Source: CAZPMT01 sp964587655
GTDB lineage: Bacteria; Hydrogenedentota; Hydrogenedentia; Hydrogenedentales; SLHB01
Direction of reading: 5' to 3'
DNA: 64,000 nucleotides
NCBI GenBank assembly: GCA_964587655.1
Contig: CAZPMT010000010.1
Span: 1 to 64,000, forward strand
Made by a program: the position numbers and the translations under genes. Positions 32,510 through 42,556 of the stretch are shown here, piece by piece; positions within the stretch are counted from its first letter, which is position 1; every line of letters starts with the position of its first letter. The notes beneath the pieces were generated by a model. That model had not been told where the DNA came from. It saw nothing but the letters and a program-made list of their open reading frames with translations, and did no database searches.

Positions 32510-35500
32510 ATGGAACAGGCTGAATCCTACAAGCCCCGGCATCACGTCCGTCTTGTGACGGCGACGTCGCTTTTTGACGGGCATGACGTGGCGATCAATA
32601 TCATGCGCAGGATTCTCCAGGATTCGGGCGCGGAGGTCATTCATCTCGGCCACAACCGGAGCGTGTCGGAAATCGTGGACGCGGCAATTCAGGAAGACGC
32701 GCATGCCATTGCGGTGAGTTCATATCAGGGGGGGCACGTCGAGTTCTTCCGGTTCATGATGAGCCTGTTGAAAGAACGCGGGGCGGACAACATTCAGGTG
32801 TTCGGCGGCGGCGGCGGCGTGATCGTGCCGTCGGAAATCCGCGACATCGAGGCCATGGGCGTGACGAAGATCTTCTCGCCGGAAGACGGACGGAGCATGG
32901 GGTTGCAGGGGATGATCAACCACATGCTCGAATGCGTGGATCGCCCGCTGAACACGGACGGCCTCCCGGAACGCGCGCCTGAACTGAGTCCCTCGAACGG
33001 CGGGCTCGTTGCGCGCTACATCACCGGCATCGAGGAAGCGAAGTCCCAGCAGAACGGCCGTCTCACGGCCCTAATGCAACCGCTCATGAAGAAGATCTGC
33101 CGCAATATCCCCATCTTCGGCGTGACGGGCACCGGCGGGGCGGGCAAGTCTTCGCTTGTCGATGAGCTTGTCACGCGCTTTCTGAACGATTTCAGCGACA
33201 AAGCGGTCGCGATCGTCTCCGTGGATCCCACGCGAAGGAAGTCGGGGGGCGCGCTGCTCGGAGACCGCATTCGGATGAATTGCCTGCGTCGAGATCGCGT
33301 CTATATGCGTTCTCTGGCCACGCGCGACGCGAGCGTCGAGATATCGGACGCCCTCGCGGAATGTTTGACGGTGCTTCGCGCCGCGAACTTCGATTGGATC
33401 GTGGTCGAAACGGCCGGCATTGGGCAGGGCGACGCTGCAATCGTCCCGCATGTCGATGCGACTGTTTACGTGATGACGTCGGATTTCGGTTCTCCTTCGC
33501 AGTTGGAGAAGATCGACATGCTCGACCTCGCCGACTTCGTGGCGATCAACAAGTTCGATCATAAAGGTTCCGACGATGCCCTGCGCGACGTGCGCAGGCA
33601 GTATCAGCGGAACCACCGGCGCTTCGACGAGAATCTCGAGGATATGCCGGTCTACGGGACCATCGCGTCGAAGTTCAATGATGACGGGATCGCCGCACTC
33701 TATCAGGCCATCGCGCGCATCATGAACGAACGCACGCGATGCGGGTGGAATTCCTCGTACCCGCCTCTCAACAACAAAGTCCCCTCCTCCAAGGCTGTGA
33801 TCATCCCGCCTGGGCGGGTCCGTTACCTTGCTGAGATCGCGGATAGCGTCGAGTCCTATCACAAGTCCGCGTCACGACAGGCGGAGATCGTCGAGCAAAT
33901 CTGGCAACTGGACGGCGCCATGTCCTTGCTGACCGACAATCAAAGCGACGCCATGAAGCCGCTCCAGCATAGACGCGACCAGTTGGCCAATGAGATCTCA
34001 GCCGACTGCCGGGCAATCCTAGAGCGTGCCCCCAAGATCCGCGAGCAATATGAACAGGACGAGATCGTATATACAGTTCGCGGAAAAGAGATCCACACCG
34101 TCCTGCATCGCCGGAGTCTGTCGGGCACCAAGATCCCTCGCGTCGCCCTGCCGAAATATCGCAATCCTGGCGACCTTCTCCGCTGGATCTATAAGGAGAA
34201 CCTGCCGGGGCGGTTCCCCTTCACCGCCGGCGTCTTCCCCTTCAAGCGCGAAGATGAGGACCCCACGCGCATGTTCGCCGGCGAAGGCGACGCGGCGCGC
34301 ACGAACTACCGGTTCAAGTTTCTGTCGGCCAGTCACGATGCGAAACGGCTCTCGACGGCGTTCGACTCCGCGACGCTGTACGGTCGAGACCCGGACGAGC
34401 GACCCGATATATACGGCAAGATCGGCACGTCCGGGGTGTCGATATGCACACTCGACGATATGAGAGTGCTGTTCGACGGGTTTGACCTGTGCGGGGCCAG
34501 TACGAGCGTGTCGATGACGATCAATGGACCCGCTCCGATCATCCTGGCCATGTTCTTCAACGCGGCCATCGACCAGCAGCTAGTCCGGATCGAGCAGGAA
34601 TACGGACGGCCTCTCAGTCCCGACGAGACGGCGCGGTTCAAGGCTTGGACGCTCGAACGGGTCCGTGGGACGGTCCAAGCGGACATTCTCAAGGAGGACC
34701 AGGGACAGAACACCTGTATTTTCGCGATTGATTTTGCGTTAAAGATGATGGGCGACATCCAGGAGTACTTCATCGAGCACCGGATCCGCAATTTCTACTC
34801 GGTGTCGATCTCCGGCTATCACATCGCTGAAGCGGGCGCGAATCCGATCTCGCAGCTTGCGTTCACGTTGGCGAACGGGTTCACGTACGTCGAGTATTAC
34901 ATCTCGCGGGGGATGGACATTGACGAATTTGCTCAGAATCTGTCCTTTTTCTTCTCGAACGGAATGGACCCGGAGTATTCGGTGTTGAACCGTGTCGCCC
35001 GGCGCATCTGGGCGATTGCGATGCGCGACAAGTACGACGCGAACGAGCGCTCGCAGAAGCTCAAGGCGCACATTCAAACGAGCGGACGGTCGCTTCACTC
35101 GCACGAGATCCAGTTCAACGACATCCGCACGACGCTTCAGGCGTTGACGTCGATCTACGACAACTGCAATTCGCTCCACACGAACTCCTATGACGAGGGC
35201 ATTACGACGCCGAGCGAGGAATCGGCCCGGCGGGCGCTGGCGATTCAGCTCATCATCAACCGCGAATACGGCCTCACGATGAACGAGAACCCGCTGCAGG
35301 GATCGTTCCTTATGGAGGAGCTTACGGATCTCGTCGAGGAGGCGGTGCTTCATGAGTTTCGCCGGATCGCGGAACGCGACGGGGTGCTTGGCGCGATGGA
35401 GACGGGTTACCAGCGCGCGAAGATCCAAGAGGAATCGCTGTACTACGAGTCACGGAAGGTAAGCGGAGAACTCCCGATCATCGGCGTCAACACCTTCATC

Positions 35501-35770
35501 AACCCCCACGAAGACATCGATGCCGTCACCAGCAAGATGGAGTTGGCGCGATCCACCGACGAAGAAAAGCAGTCGCAACTCGCGCGCCTTCGCGACTTCC
35601 ATACGCGGCACGCGCAAGAGGCCCCAGCAGCGTTAAAGCGACTGCAAGACGCCGCCTTGTCCGGCGGGAACGTCTTCGCCGAGCTCATGGAGACGGTGCG
35701 GTCTTGCTCACTGGGCCAGATTACGCAGGCGCTGTTTGAAGTCGGGGGCCAATACCGGCGAAACATGTAG
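32510..35770 (+). CDS. icmF: Fused isobutyryl-CoA mutase IcmF
   Basis: 1086 aa from ATG 32510 (GGGAG upstream; GTG 32489 is in frame). Domain order is that of IcmF: an N-terminal B12-binding domain (FDGHDVAINIMRRIL, the adenosylcobalamin His in the DGH motif, and GGGGGVIVPSE); a MeaI-like G-protein chaperone (P-loop GVTGTGGAGKSSLVDE, NKFDHKG); a linker; and the mutase substrate barrel from about residue 560 (FTAGVFPFKREDEDPTRMFAG, GTVQADILKEDQGQN, SVSISGYHIAEAG). FPFKR and EDQGQN match IcmF rather than methylmalonyl-CoA mutase. It interconverts isobutyryl-CoA and n-butyryl-CoA. Confidence 0.95.
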   Translation: MEQAESYKPRHHVRLVTATSLFDGHDVAINIMRRILQDSGAEVIHLGHNRSVSEIVDAAIQEDAHAIAVSSYQGGHVEFFRFMMSLLKERGADNIQVFGGGGGVIVPSEIRDIEAMGVTKIFSPEDGRSMGLQGMINHMLECVDRPLNTDGLPERAPELSPSNGGLVARYITGIEEAKSQQNGRLTALMQPLMKKICRNIPIFGVTGTGGAGKSSLVDELVTRFLNDFSDKAVAIVSVDPTRRKSGGALLGDRIRMNCLRRDRVYMRSLATRDASVEISDALAECLTVLRAANFDWIVVETAGIGQGDAAIVPHVDATVYVMTSDFGSPSQLEKIDMLDLADFVAINKFDHKGSDDALRDVRRQYQRNHRRFDENLEDMPVYGTIASKFNDDGIAALYQAIARIMNERTRCGWNSSYPPLNNKVPSSKAVIIPPGRVRYLAEIADSVESYHKSASRQAEIVEQIWQLDGAMSLLTDNQSDAMKPLQHRRDQLANEISADCRAILERAPKIREQYEQDEIVYTVRGKEIHTVLHRRSLSGTKIPRVALPKYRNPGDLLRWIYKENLPGRFPFTAGVFPFKREDEDPTRMFAGEGDAARTNYRFKFLSASHDAKRLSTAFDSATLYGRDPDERPDIYGKIGTSGVSICTLDDMRVLFDGFDLCGASTSVSMTINGPAPIILAMFFNAAIDQQLVRIEQEYGRPLSPDETARFKAWTLERVRGTVQADILKEDQGQNTCIFAIDFALKMMGDIQEYFIEHRIRNFYSVSISGYHIAEAGANPISQLAFTLANGFTYVEYYISRGMDIDEFAQNLSFFFSNGMDPEYSVLNRVARRIWAIAMRDKYDANERSQKLKAHIQTSGRSLHSHEIQFNDIRTTLQALTSIYDNCNSLHTNSYDEGITTPSEESARRALAIQLIINREYGLTMNENPLQGSFLMEELTDLVEEAVLHEFRRIAERDGVLGAMETGYQRAKIQEESLYYESRKVSGELPIIGVNTFINPHEDIDAVTSKMELARSTDEEKQSQLARLRDFHTRHAQEAPAALKRLQDAALSGGNVFAELMETVRSCSLGQITQALFEVGGQYRRNM

Positions 35771-35799
35771 CATTCCCCGGAGCATTGAGGAGTACGTCC

Positions 35800-36861
35800 A
35801 TGGGCAAAGTTAGGATCGGATTTGTCGGTGTGGGAGGAATGGGACAGTGCGCGCATCTTCGGAACTATGCCACCTACGGCGAGTGCGAGGTCGTCGCCAT
35901 AGCCGAGATTCGGAGGGAACTTCGCGAGAAGGTCGCCGCGAAGTACGGCGTTTCCAAGGTCTATCCGGAACACACGGCCATGTTGGCGGTCGAGAAGCTG
36001 GATGGAATCGTGGCGTCGCAGCCGTACAACCGTCACGGGGTCCTGCTTCCGGATCTGTTCGAGGCCGGCGTGCCGGTGCTGACGGAAAAGCCGTTGACGT
36101 GCTCACTCGAAGCCGGCGAGAAGATCCTGGCGGCGTTGAACTCGAGCAAGGCGCGGCACATGGTGGGTTATCACAAGCGCAGCGATCCGGCCACCATGTA
36201 CGCCAAGAAGGAAATCGACCGGCTTAAGGCGAGCGGCGAACTGGGCGCGATGAAGTACGTGCGGATCCTGATGCCCGCGGGAGACTGGGTGGCAAACGGG
36301 TTCATCGATCTGCTTTCGTCCGATGACACGATGCCGCCGCTTCACCATGACCCGGCCCCGAGCGACATGGGTCCGGAAACGCGCAAGGAGTATGACGCGT
36401 TTGTGAATTATTACATCCATCAGGTGAATCTGATGCGGCATCTTATGGGAGAGAACTACAAAGTGTCATATGCGGATCCTTCAAAGGTGATGCTGGTCGT
36501 GCACGGTGAGAGCGGCGTGACGGGGGTGATCGAAATGTCGCCGTATTGCACGACGATCGACTGGCAAGAAGAGGCGCTGATCGCCTTCGAGAAGGGCTGG
36601 ATCAAGATCGAGTTGCCTGCGCCGCTCGCAAGCAATCGTCCCGGAAACGTCGCCATATATCGCGACCCGGGCAACAACGCCACACCGGAGAAGATCGTGC
36701 CGCAGTTGCCGTGGGTACATGCGATGCGGCAGCAGGCCATCAACTTCGTCAACGCCATCAAAGGTGAAACTACGCCGCTGTGCGAGGCGGCGGAAGCGCT
36801 CGAAGACTTGAAGATCGCCCGGAACTATATGGTTGCCTTGAAGGGTTCGCTCAAAGAGTAG
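35800..36861 (+). CDS. Cytoplasmic Gfo/Idh/MocA oxidoreductase (copy 6)
   Basis: 353 aa from ATG 35800 (GAGGAG upstream). There is no Tat signal: the protein begins directly with the Rossmann strand VRIGFVGVGGMGQCAHLRNY. The catalytic motif is PVLTEKPLTCS. The C-terminal domain includes YYIHQVNLMRHLMGENYKVSY, where His is the usual catalytic residue. It follows icmF by 29 bases but has no metabolic link to it that I can see; it may serve sugars released by the glycoside hydrolase downstream. Confidence 0.9.
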   Translation: MGKVRIGFVGVGGMGQCAHLRNYATYGECEVVAIAEIRRELREKVAAKYGVSKVYPEHTAMLAVEKLDGIVASQPYNRHGVLLPDLFEAGVPVLTEKPLTCSLEAGEKILAALNSSKARHMVGYHKRSDPATMYAKKEIDRLKASGELGAMKYVRILMPAGDWVANGFIDLLSSDDTMPPLHHDPAPSDMGPETRKEYDAFVNYYIHQVNLMRHLMGENYKVSYADPSKVMLVVHGESGVTGVIEMSPYCTTIDWQEEALIAFEKGWIKIELPAPLASNRPGNVAIYRDPGNNATPEKIVPQLPWVHAMRQQAINFVNAIKGETTPLCEAAEALEDLKIARNYMVALKGSLKE

Positions 36862-36873
36862 CGAATTCAGTAA

Positions 36874-36965
36874 GGGCGGTTTTTCCAAAACCGCCCCACA
36901 GTTGCTGCAGCCGCGCGCGCGGACGTTTGTGGTGTTGGGTGGGGACGGTTTTGGAAAAACCGCCC
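36874..36965. repeat. Paired-hairpin inverted repeat
   Basis: GGGCGGTTTTTCCAAAACCGCCC (23 bases at 36874) forms a 10-bp stem with a TCC loop, and its near-inverse occurs at 36939-36965. The two arms can also pair with each other. It may stop transcription from the oxidoreductase gene, but the symmetry is that of a mobile palindromic element. Confidence 0.65.
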
Positions 36966-36999
36966 CTACTTTGCATGTACGTTTTGAGAAGGATACGCG

Positions 37000-39900
37000 A
37001 TGACGCGAATGATGCAGACGGTCTCGAAATGCTTGTGTTGCGTTGTTGCTCTATTGTTTTGGGCGGCCCCTGCACCGTTTGCTGCCGCTCAAGGACCTAT
37101 AGCAACGGCGGCGCTTTTCCGGGGAGGCCTTCCCGGCGAGGACCTGGGACTTGTAACGGCGTTGCGCGATGAGCTGCGGAGTCGCGGTTATAGTGCGATC
37201 GAGTTCGATGCAGGTGCTCTCTGCGATCCGGCGAAGCTTGCGACGTCCGATGTGGACGTCCTGGTCCTTCCTGATGCTGCGAATCTCCCCGCAGCCTCCG
37301 TTACGCCCATAACGAGGTATCTCGAATCCGGTGGCGATATCATCGCGCTCAATGCACCGCTGTGGCAGAGACTCTATATCAAGCCGGCGGGGGAATGGCA
37401 GACCGTCGACGAGTATGAACGGACGACGGCTGCCGAACCGCCCGAGCACGTGCTGTTCGACTTCGCCCCGGACGCCATCGCCAGTTGGCAGCGGGCCTAT
37501 TTCCCTGCCGAAAGCACCGCCACCTATGAAACCGTGGACGAAAGCCCCGCGCCCGGGCGGCGTTCGCTCCACGCGAAGATCGACGACCTTCGCAACTGGG
37601 ATAACTTCGGTCCGGTGGAACTCGACAAGCCATTTCCGGAAGGACACACACTGACGGTGTTCGCGGCGAAAGGCGGGCCTGATACGCGCAGGCTCGCCAT
37701 CGAGTGGCAGGAGACCGACGGGTCGAGATGGATTGCCACGGTAGCCCTCACGACGGAGTGGCGGCGCTATGTGTTGACGCCGGAGGACTTCAAATACTGG
37801 GAAAGCGTGCCCGCGCGCAGCGGCGACCGGTTTCACCCGGAGAATGCAAAGCGGATGAACATCGGCATGGCGTTCACGCACACGGGAACGACGCCTGGGC
37901 CGCAAGAGTTCTGGGTGAGCCGCTTCGGGACTTCCTCGATGAAACCGGATATGAAAGAGATCCTTTTCACGCCCGCGATCCCCTCGATGGACACGCTCGC
38001 GCCAGGATACAAGTTCTTCGAGTCGCATGGGGTCACGCAGCTTGCCACACGCGGCGAGCAGGCCGTCATTCCAGCGGCGACATTCGATGTTCCCGCGATA
38101 TTGCGCTCGGCACAGCCGCGCCCCAGCGGGGGAGGGTTCGACAAAGGAAGGTCGTGGCGCTGGATCCCTCTGATCGAGGCAAAGGCGGACAGCGGACAAT
38201 GGCGCGGTGCGCCGGCCACGCTCATGATCCACTCGCAGGACCGGTTCAAGGGATGTCAGTGGGCGGTTTTCGGTGCGGGCAACGCGGAATGGTATCGGTC
38301 CCCAGCCGTTCTAGGTTCCATTGGCGCCGTGGCAAGTAAGATGCTGTCCGGCGTTTACATCATCGATGGCGGGTCGGACTTCTATACTTACTTTGAGGAC
38401 CAGCCCATGTTGCTCGGCGTTTCCGCGGCAAGCGTGGGACGCCTAGAGATGTCCGGCCTTCTTGCGAGGGTTAACGTTGTCAACGCGGATACCGGCGAAT
38501 TTGCGTTCAGCAAAGAGTGGCCGCTGAGTCTCTACGCGGGCGAACAGAAGTCCGTGCAAGAGTCATGGCGCCCTGCCGCATGGCCGGCAAAGGGATTCCG
38601 CATTACGGCGGAACTGCTGCACGACGGGAATGTGATAGATCGCGTGACGCACGAAGCGAATGTCTGGACGCCGAAAGAGAAAGAGTCGTATATCGAAATT
38701 CGCGACGGCGACTTTATGCTCGATGGGAAACGCTGGCGGGCGAATGGCGTCAACTACATGCCCTCATCGGGCATCGGCACGGACGATGGAGAGTATTTCG
38801 AGCAGTGGCTCGGGGCGCGCTCTTACGATCCTGAGATCATCCAGCGCGATCTCGAGCATATCAAGGACCTTGGTCTCAATGCCGTAAGCATTTTCATCTA
38901 CGAGAAATCGATCAAGGCGCAGAACTTGCTGGACTTCTTGCGCCGGCTTGATGCGCTCGGGTTGAAGGCGAACCTATCGCTGCGTCCGGGAACGATTGGG
39001 GATTTCCAGTGGCCCGGCATGCAGGCGGCCATCGAGTATTACCGGCTCTGGGAACATGACTGCATTTTCGCTTATGACCTCGATTGGGAGCCGATGTGGT
39101 TGACGCACAAGGAACGCATGAAGTGGGATCGTGCCTGGGAAACGTGGGTTGTTGAGCGATACGGGAGCGTCGATAGCGCGGAGCGTGACTGGGCTTTCGC
39201 CGCACCCAAGGATCCCGCAGGCATTATCACAAATCCAGCGGATGAGCAACTTCAAGGGAATGGCGATTGGCGTGCGATGGTGGCGGCATATCGCCGATTC
39301 CTGGACACGTTGCTTTATAAGGAGTACGGCGCGATGCGGGAACGCGTGCGCGCCGTCGATCCGCATCACTTCGTAAGCTTCCGCATGACCGAAGCGGGCG
39401 ACCCGACGATGAGCTGGGGCGGGGTGCTTCCGTATGATTATCCGTACCTCGCGGCGGCCGTTGACATCATCGAGCCGGAGGGCTACGGGCGCATCGGCGA
39501 TTGGGAGAAGGTCAAGCCGGGCTGGTTCGAATACGAGTACGCGCGATGGGCCGCTCCGCAACATCCGCTCATGTGGGCCGAAGCGGGCGTGCACGCGTGG
39601 GACATGGCCGCGGGGACGTTTACGCCGAAGCTGCTCGAGATCCAGGGCAAGTTCTATCGCGATTTCTATAGAATGCTGATCGGCAGTGGTGCCGACGGCA
39701 TATTCTGGTGGTGGTATGCTGGCGGTTTCCGTTTTGGCGAGAATAGCGATTACGGTATCATCAATCCCGACGGAACGGATCGCGAGTGTTCAAGAGCCAT
39801 TCGCGAGAACGGGCCGAAATTCATCAACGGCCCGGATGCGAAGCCCGTGGACACGTGGATCGAGATCGATCGCGACCTGTACCCGAACGGAGTGGTCGGA

Positions 39901-40416
39901 ATATACACGGCGGCAAAGGATGCCTTCTGGAAAGCAATTGATGAAGGCCGCACGCCGGGACTGAAAACGGCCGGAACCGGAACGGCGTCGTCCGATTGCC
40001 CGTTGGTTGCCGTGGGCAATGCGCAATGTAACGGCGCGAATCCGCCGAAGTATCTTGACGGCGTGTTCGATAAGGTCGAAGTTATGGATCGGAAGGGCCG
40101 TTGGGTGACCGTTGCAAAAGGCGACAGGGTCGAAGTGGCTGGCGATAAGCCCGTGCAGGCCCGATTGGCATTCACGAACCTCGGGGAAGCGAAGTGGATC
40201 CATGAAGGACCGGGCGCCGTGTACATAACGGTAACGTCAACGAAGATCGTGCGCGCGCCGTTGCCCAACCCGGTTCCGCATATGGGTTCGGCGCAAGTGC
40301 AAGAGCTTCGGTTGACCTCCGAGGTCCTCAAGGGATCCCAAGAGGTCACGATCAGCTTCGCAGCCGGAGATCGCACGCCCTTCGGCGAGAAGTTTAGGGT
40401 CGCGTTAATTCCGTAG
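37000..40416 (+). CDS. Large secreted glycoside hydrolase with GH5/GH42-like barrel
   Basis: 1138 aa from ATG 37000 (GAGAAGGA six bases upstream). Signal peptide CLCCVVALLFWAAPAPFAAAQG. Residues about 30-120 are a flavodoxin/ThuA-like domain (DVLVLPDAANLP, YLESGGDIIALNAP). About 145-310 is a beta-sandwich resembling carbohydrate-binding modules. About 565-960 is a (beta/alpha)8 barrel: FMLDGKRWRANGVNYMP, YDLDWEPMWLTH with E697 as likely acid/base, and HPLMWAEAGVHAWD with E861 as likely nucleophile. The C-terminal 150 residues look beta-rich. Substrate unknown; probably cleaves a polysaccharide outside the cell. Confidence 0.8.
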   Translation: MTRMMQTVSKCLCCVVALLFWAAPAPFAAAQGPIATAALFRGGLPGEDLGLVTALRDELRSRGYSAIEFDAGALCDPAKLATSDVDVLVLPDAANLPAASVTPITRYLESGGDIIALNAPLWQRLYIKPAGEWQTVDEYERTTAAEPPEHVLFDFAPDAIASWQRAYFPAESTATYETVDESPAPGRRSLHAKIDDLRNWDNFGPVELDKPFPEGHTLTVFAAKGGPDTRRLAIEWQETDGSRWIATVALTTEWRRYVLTPEDFKYWESVPARSGDRFHPENAKRMNIGMAFTHTGTTPGPQEFWVSRFGTSSMKPDMKEILFTPAIPSMDTLAPGYKFFESHGVTQLATRGEQAVIPAATFDVPAILRSAQPRPSGGGFDKGRSWRWIPLIEAKADSGQWRGAPATLMIHSQDRFKGCQWAVFGAGNAEWYRSPAVLGSIGAVASKMLSGVYIIDGGSDFYTYFEDQPMLLGVSAASVGRLEMSGLLARVNVVNADTGEFAFSKEWPLSLYAGEQKSVQESWRPAAWPAKGFRITAELLHDGNVIDRVTHEANVWTPKEKESYIEIRDGDFMLDGKRWRANGVNYMPSSGIGTDDGEYFEQWLGARSYDPEIIQRDLEHIKDLGLNAVSIFIYEKSIKAQNLLDFLRRLDALGLKANLSLRPGTIGDFQWPGMQAAIEYYRLWEHDCIFAYDLDWEPMWLTHKERMKWDRAWETWVVERYGSVDSAERDWAFAAPKDPAGIITNPADEQLQGNGDWRAMVAAYRRFLDTLLYKEYGAMRERVRAVDPHHFVSFRMTEAGDPTMSWGGVLPYDYPYLAAAVDIIEPEGYGRIGDWEKVKPGWFEYEYARWAAPQHPLMWAEAGVHAWDMAAGTFTPKLLEIQGKFYRDFYRMLIGSGADGIFWWWYAGGFRFGENSDYGIINPDGTDRECSRAIRENGPKFINGPDAKPVDTWIEIDRDLYPNGVVGIYTAAKDAFWKAIDEGRTPGLKTAGTGTASSDCPLVAVGNAQCNGANPPKYLDGVFDKVEVMDRKGRWVTVAKGDRVEVAGDKPVQARLAFTNLGEAKWIHEGPGAVYITVTSTKIVRAPLPNPVPHMGSAQVQELRLTSEVLKGSQEVTISFAAGDRTPFGEKFRVALIP

Positions 40417-40460
40417 AGACTGTCATGGGTTAAGACCCATGCGACTAACGAGGTGCTCTT

Positions 40461-41342
40461 ATGGCAAAGGAAATCACGGTTCCGTTGCTCCGAACGTTCC
40501 TGCCGAAACGCCCCGTCGATGCGCACAAGGGGACTTTCGGTCATCTCTTCGTGATTGCGGGTTCTCGCGGTTTCACAGGCGCGGCCAAACTTGCCTGCGA
40601 AGGCGCGGGGCGTTCGGGCGTGGGACTTGTCACGGCCGGCGTGCCGAAGCCGTTGGGCGACTTCGTGGCCTCCTCGCTCACGGAAGCGATGAGTTTCATG
40701 TTGCCGTCCACGGATGCCGAGACACTTTCGCGAGCTGCGTTGGACCCTGCTTTGGAGTTTGCCGCAACAAAGGATGCCGTGGTGTTGGGGCCGGGCCTCT
40801 CGCAACACCCCGATACGCAGTCGTTCGTGCTCGAGTTCGTGCGCCGATGCCCGATCCCTATGCTCATTGATGCTGACGGACTGAATGCGTTGAGCGCGAA
40901 GCCCGAGGCGTTGATGGAGCGTTCGGCGCCGTGCGTGATTACCCCGCATCCCGGCGAGATGAGCCGTCTGCTCGGAAGGAAGACCACGGAAATCCAGGCG
41001 GACCGCGAAGGCGCCGCACTCGAAGCCGCGCGGAGGTACGATTGCGCCGTGGCGCTGAAAGGAAATCGAACGATCATAACGGATGCCTCCGGCGACGTGT
41101 TCGTCAACCTGACTGGCAACAGTGGTCTCGCCAAAGGGGGAACCGGCGACGTGTTGGCCGGGCTTATCGGCGGGTTGATGGCCCAGTGCATGATTCCGTT
41201 CCAGGCGGCGTTGCTGGGCGTGTACCTGCACGGCCTGTCCGGCGACATCGCAGCGCGCGAAAAGACACAACGCGGGATGACCGCCGACGACGTGGCTCAG
41301 TGTCTTCCGGCGGCGTGGCGCGTCATCGAGTGGGAGGGATAG
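40461..41342 (+). CDS. nnrD: ADP/ATP-dependent NAD(P)H-hydrate dehydratase
   Basis: 293 aa, the stand-alone YjeF C-terminal (ribokinase-like) domain. Motifs: HKGTFGHLFVIAGSRGFTGA, LVTAGVP, LDALxAL-type LIDADGLNALS, VITPHPGEMSRLL and the catalytic NSGLAKGGTGDVLAGLIGG. It repairs hydrated NAD(P)H. The epimerase partner, usually fused, is encoded separately at 50714-51355. GAGGTG precedes the ATG. Four bases separate it from thiL. Confidence 0.92.
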   Translation: MAKEITVPLLRTFLPKRPVDAHKGTFGHLFVIAGSRGFTGAAKLACEGAGRSGVGLVTAGVPKPLGDFVASSLTEAMSFMLPSTDAETLSRAALDPALEFAATKDAVVLGPGLSQHPDTQSFVLEFVRRCPIPMLIDADGLNALSAKPEALMERSAPCVITPHPGEMSRLLGRKTTEIQADREGAALEAARRYDCAVALKGNRTIITDASGDVFVNLTGNSGLAKGGTGDVLAGLIGGLMAQCMIPFQAALLGVYLHGLSGDIAAREKTQRGMTADDVAQCLPAAWRVIEWEG

Positions 41343-41345
41343 GGA

Positions 41346-42320
41346 ATGGAGACCGTCGGATCGATAGGCGAGTTCGGGTTGATCGCGCGCATCGCCCGGC
41401 TCGTGCCGTCTGCTCCGTCGGTGATCGAGGGCATTGGCGATGACTGCGCCGTCGTGCGGCTCGGCAGTCGCGTCATGCTGGTCTCATGCGACCTCTCGAT
41501 AGAGAACGTCCATTGGCGCCGGTCCCACGCCCCGGCGGAGAGCATCGGTTGGAAGGCGGCCGCCTCCGCATTGAGCGACATCGCGGCGATGGGCGGAAAG
41601 CCGCTCTTCTGCCTCGTGTCGCTTGCTTGTCCCGCCGACACGGAAGTTTCATTTATCGAGGGCATGTATGATGGCATGCTTGATGCGGTCGCGCAATGCG
41701 GCGCGTCCATCGTCGGCGGCGATACGACCCGTTCGACCGAAGGCATCGTCGTAGATGTCACGGTCATTGGTGAGCCCGTCGGGCGTTACGTGACGCGGAG
41801 AGGGGCGCTGCCAGGCGACATGCTGGCCGTGACGGGCCGCCTCGGTCTGGCCGCAGCCGGACTCGATGCCATCGAGACCGGGACCGCGGCGCCGGAACTT
41901 GTCCGCGCGCTTTATCATCCCACGCCGAGGTTCCCGGAAAGCCAGTGGCTCAGCGACTGTCCCGATGTGCATGCGATGATAGATATCAGCGACGGGCTGC
42001 TACAGGACGCCGGACATCTGGCCGAGGCGGCGCGACTGGGCGTCGACATCGACCCGGCGCTGCTGCCCGTCGCGCCCGAGTTGGCGGCACACTGCGCCGG
42101 GCGTGGCGTAAACGCGTATGACTTAATTCTTTCCGGCGGCGAGGACTACGAACTCGCGTTCGCCGTGGCAGCCGAACGCGCCGGCGAGATCGTCCTCGCC
42201 TTCCGCCGCCAGTTCCACACCGGCGTAAACGTCGTGGGGACCTTCACGGACGCCTGGCGCGACGTTCGCGTCGCCGGCGCGATCCCCGGCGCGCGGGGGT
42301 TTGACCACTTTAGCCGGTAG
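41346..42320 (+). CDS. thiL: Thiamine-monophosphate kinase
   Basis: 324 aa. PurM-like fold with IGEFGLIARIAR at the start, the metal site VIEGIGDDCAVVRLG, WKAAASALSDIAAMGGKPLF, SIVGGDTTRSTEGIVVDVTV and MIDISDGLLQDAGHLAEA, ending SGGEDYELAFAV and VVGTFTD. It phosphorylates thiamine monophosphate to the diphosphate. Full length and next to nnrD. Confidence 0.95.
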   Translation: METVGSIGEFGLIARIARLVPSAPSVIEGIGDDCAVVRLGSRVMLVSCDLSIENVHWRRSHAPAESIGWKAAASALSDIAAMGGKPLFCLVSLACPADTEVSFIEGMYDGMLDAVAQCGASIVGGDTTRSTEGIVVDVTVIGEPVGRYVTRRGALPGDMLAVTGRLGLAAAGLDAIETGTAAPELVRALYHPTPRFPESQWLSDCPDVHAMIDISDGLLQDAGHLAEAARLGVDIDPALLPVAPELAAHCAGRGVNAYDLILSGGEDYELAFAVAAERAGEIVLAFRRQFHTGVNVVGTFTDAWRDVRVAGAIPGARGFDHFSR

Positions 42321-42344
42321 GGTCGCGGTCCTTGGCGGCCGGAC

Positions 42345-42364
42345 GGTCGAGCGGAAGCTCGACC
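42345..42364 (+). terminator. Hairpin after thiL
   Basis: GGTCGAGC-GGAA-GCTCGACC, an 8-bp GC-rich stem with a stable tetraloop, 24 bases past the thiL stop. No T-run follows, so intrinsic termination is possible but not certain. Confidence 0.4.
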
Positions 42365-42391
42365 CTGTCGATTCGTTCAGCGGATCAACTT

Positions 42392-42421
42392 TTGACTCCG
42401 GTTCCGTACGTGTGCTATTCT
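42392..42421 (+). promoter_or_regulatory. Promoter of the nadX-rplU-obgE-pro operon
   Basis: TTGACT, 18-base spacer, TATTCT with TGC directly upstream (extended -10). It is the best sigma-70-like promoter in the window and lies about 135 bases before nadX. It probably drives nadX and, at 44 to 75 base gaps, the ribosomal protein and obgE genes. Confidence 0.6.
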
Positions 42422-42556
42422 CTGTGTTGTTTTCAGATAGTGTGCGCGTCTTAGCACAACCTGTGTGAAGCTTCGGTTTTCTGTATGGTGGATCCGAAAT
42501 CATTTCGGACCTACACGGGGGCTGTGAGCTTTTTTCTTGTTGGTTTGGAGTTGACA

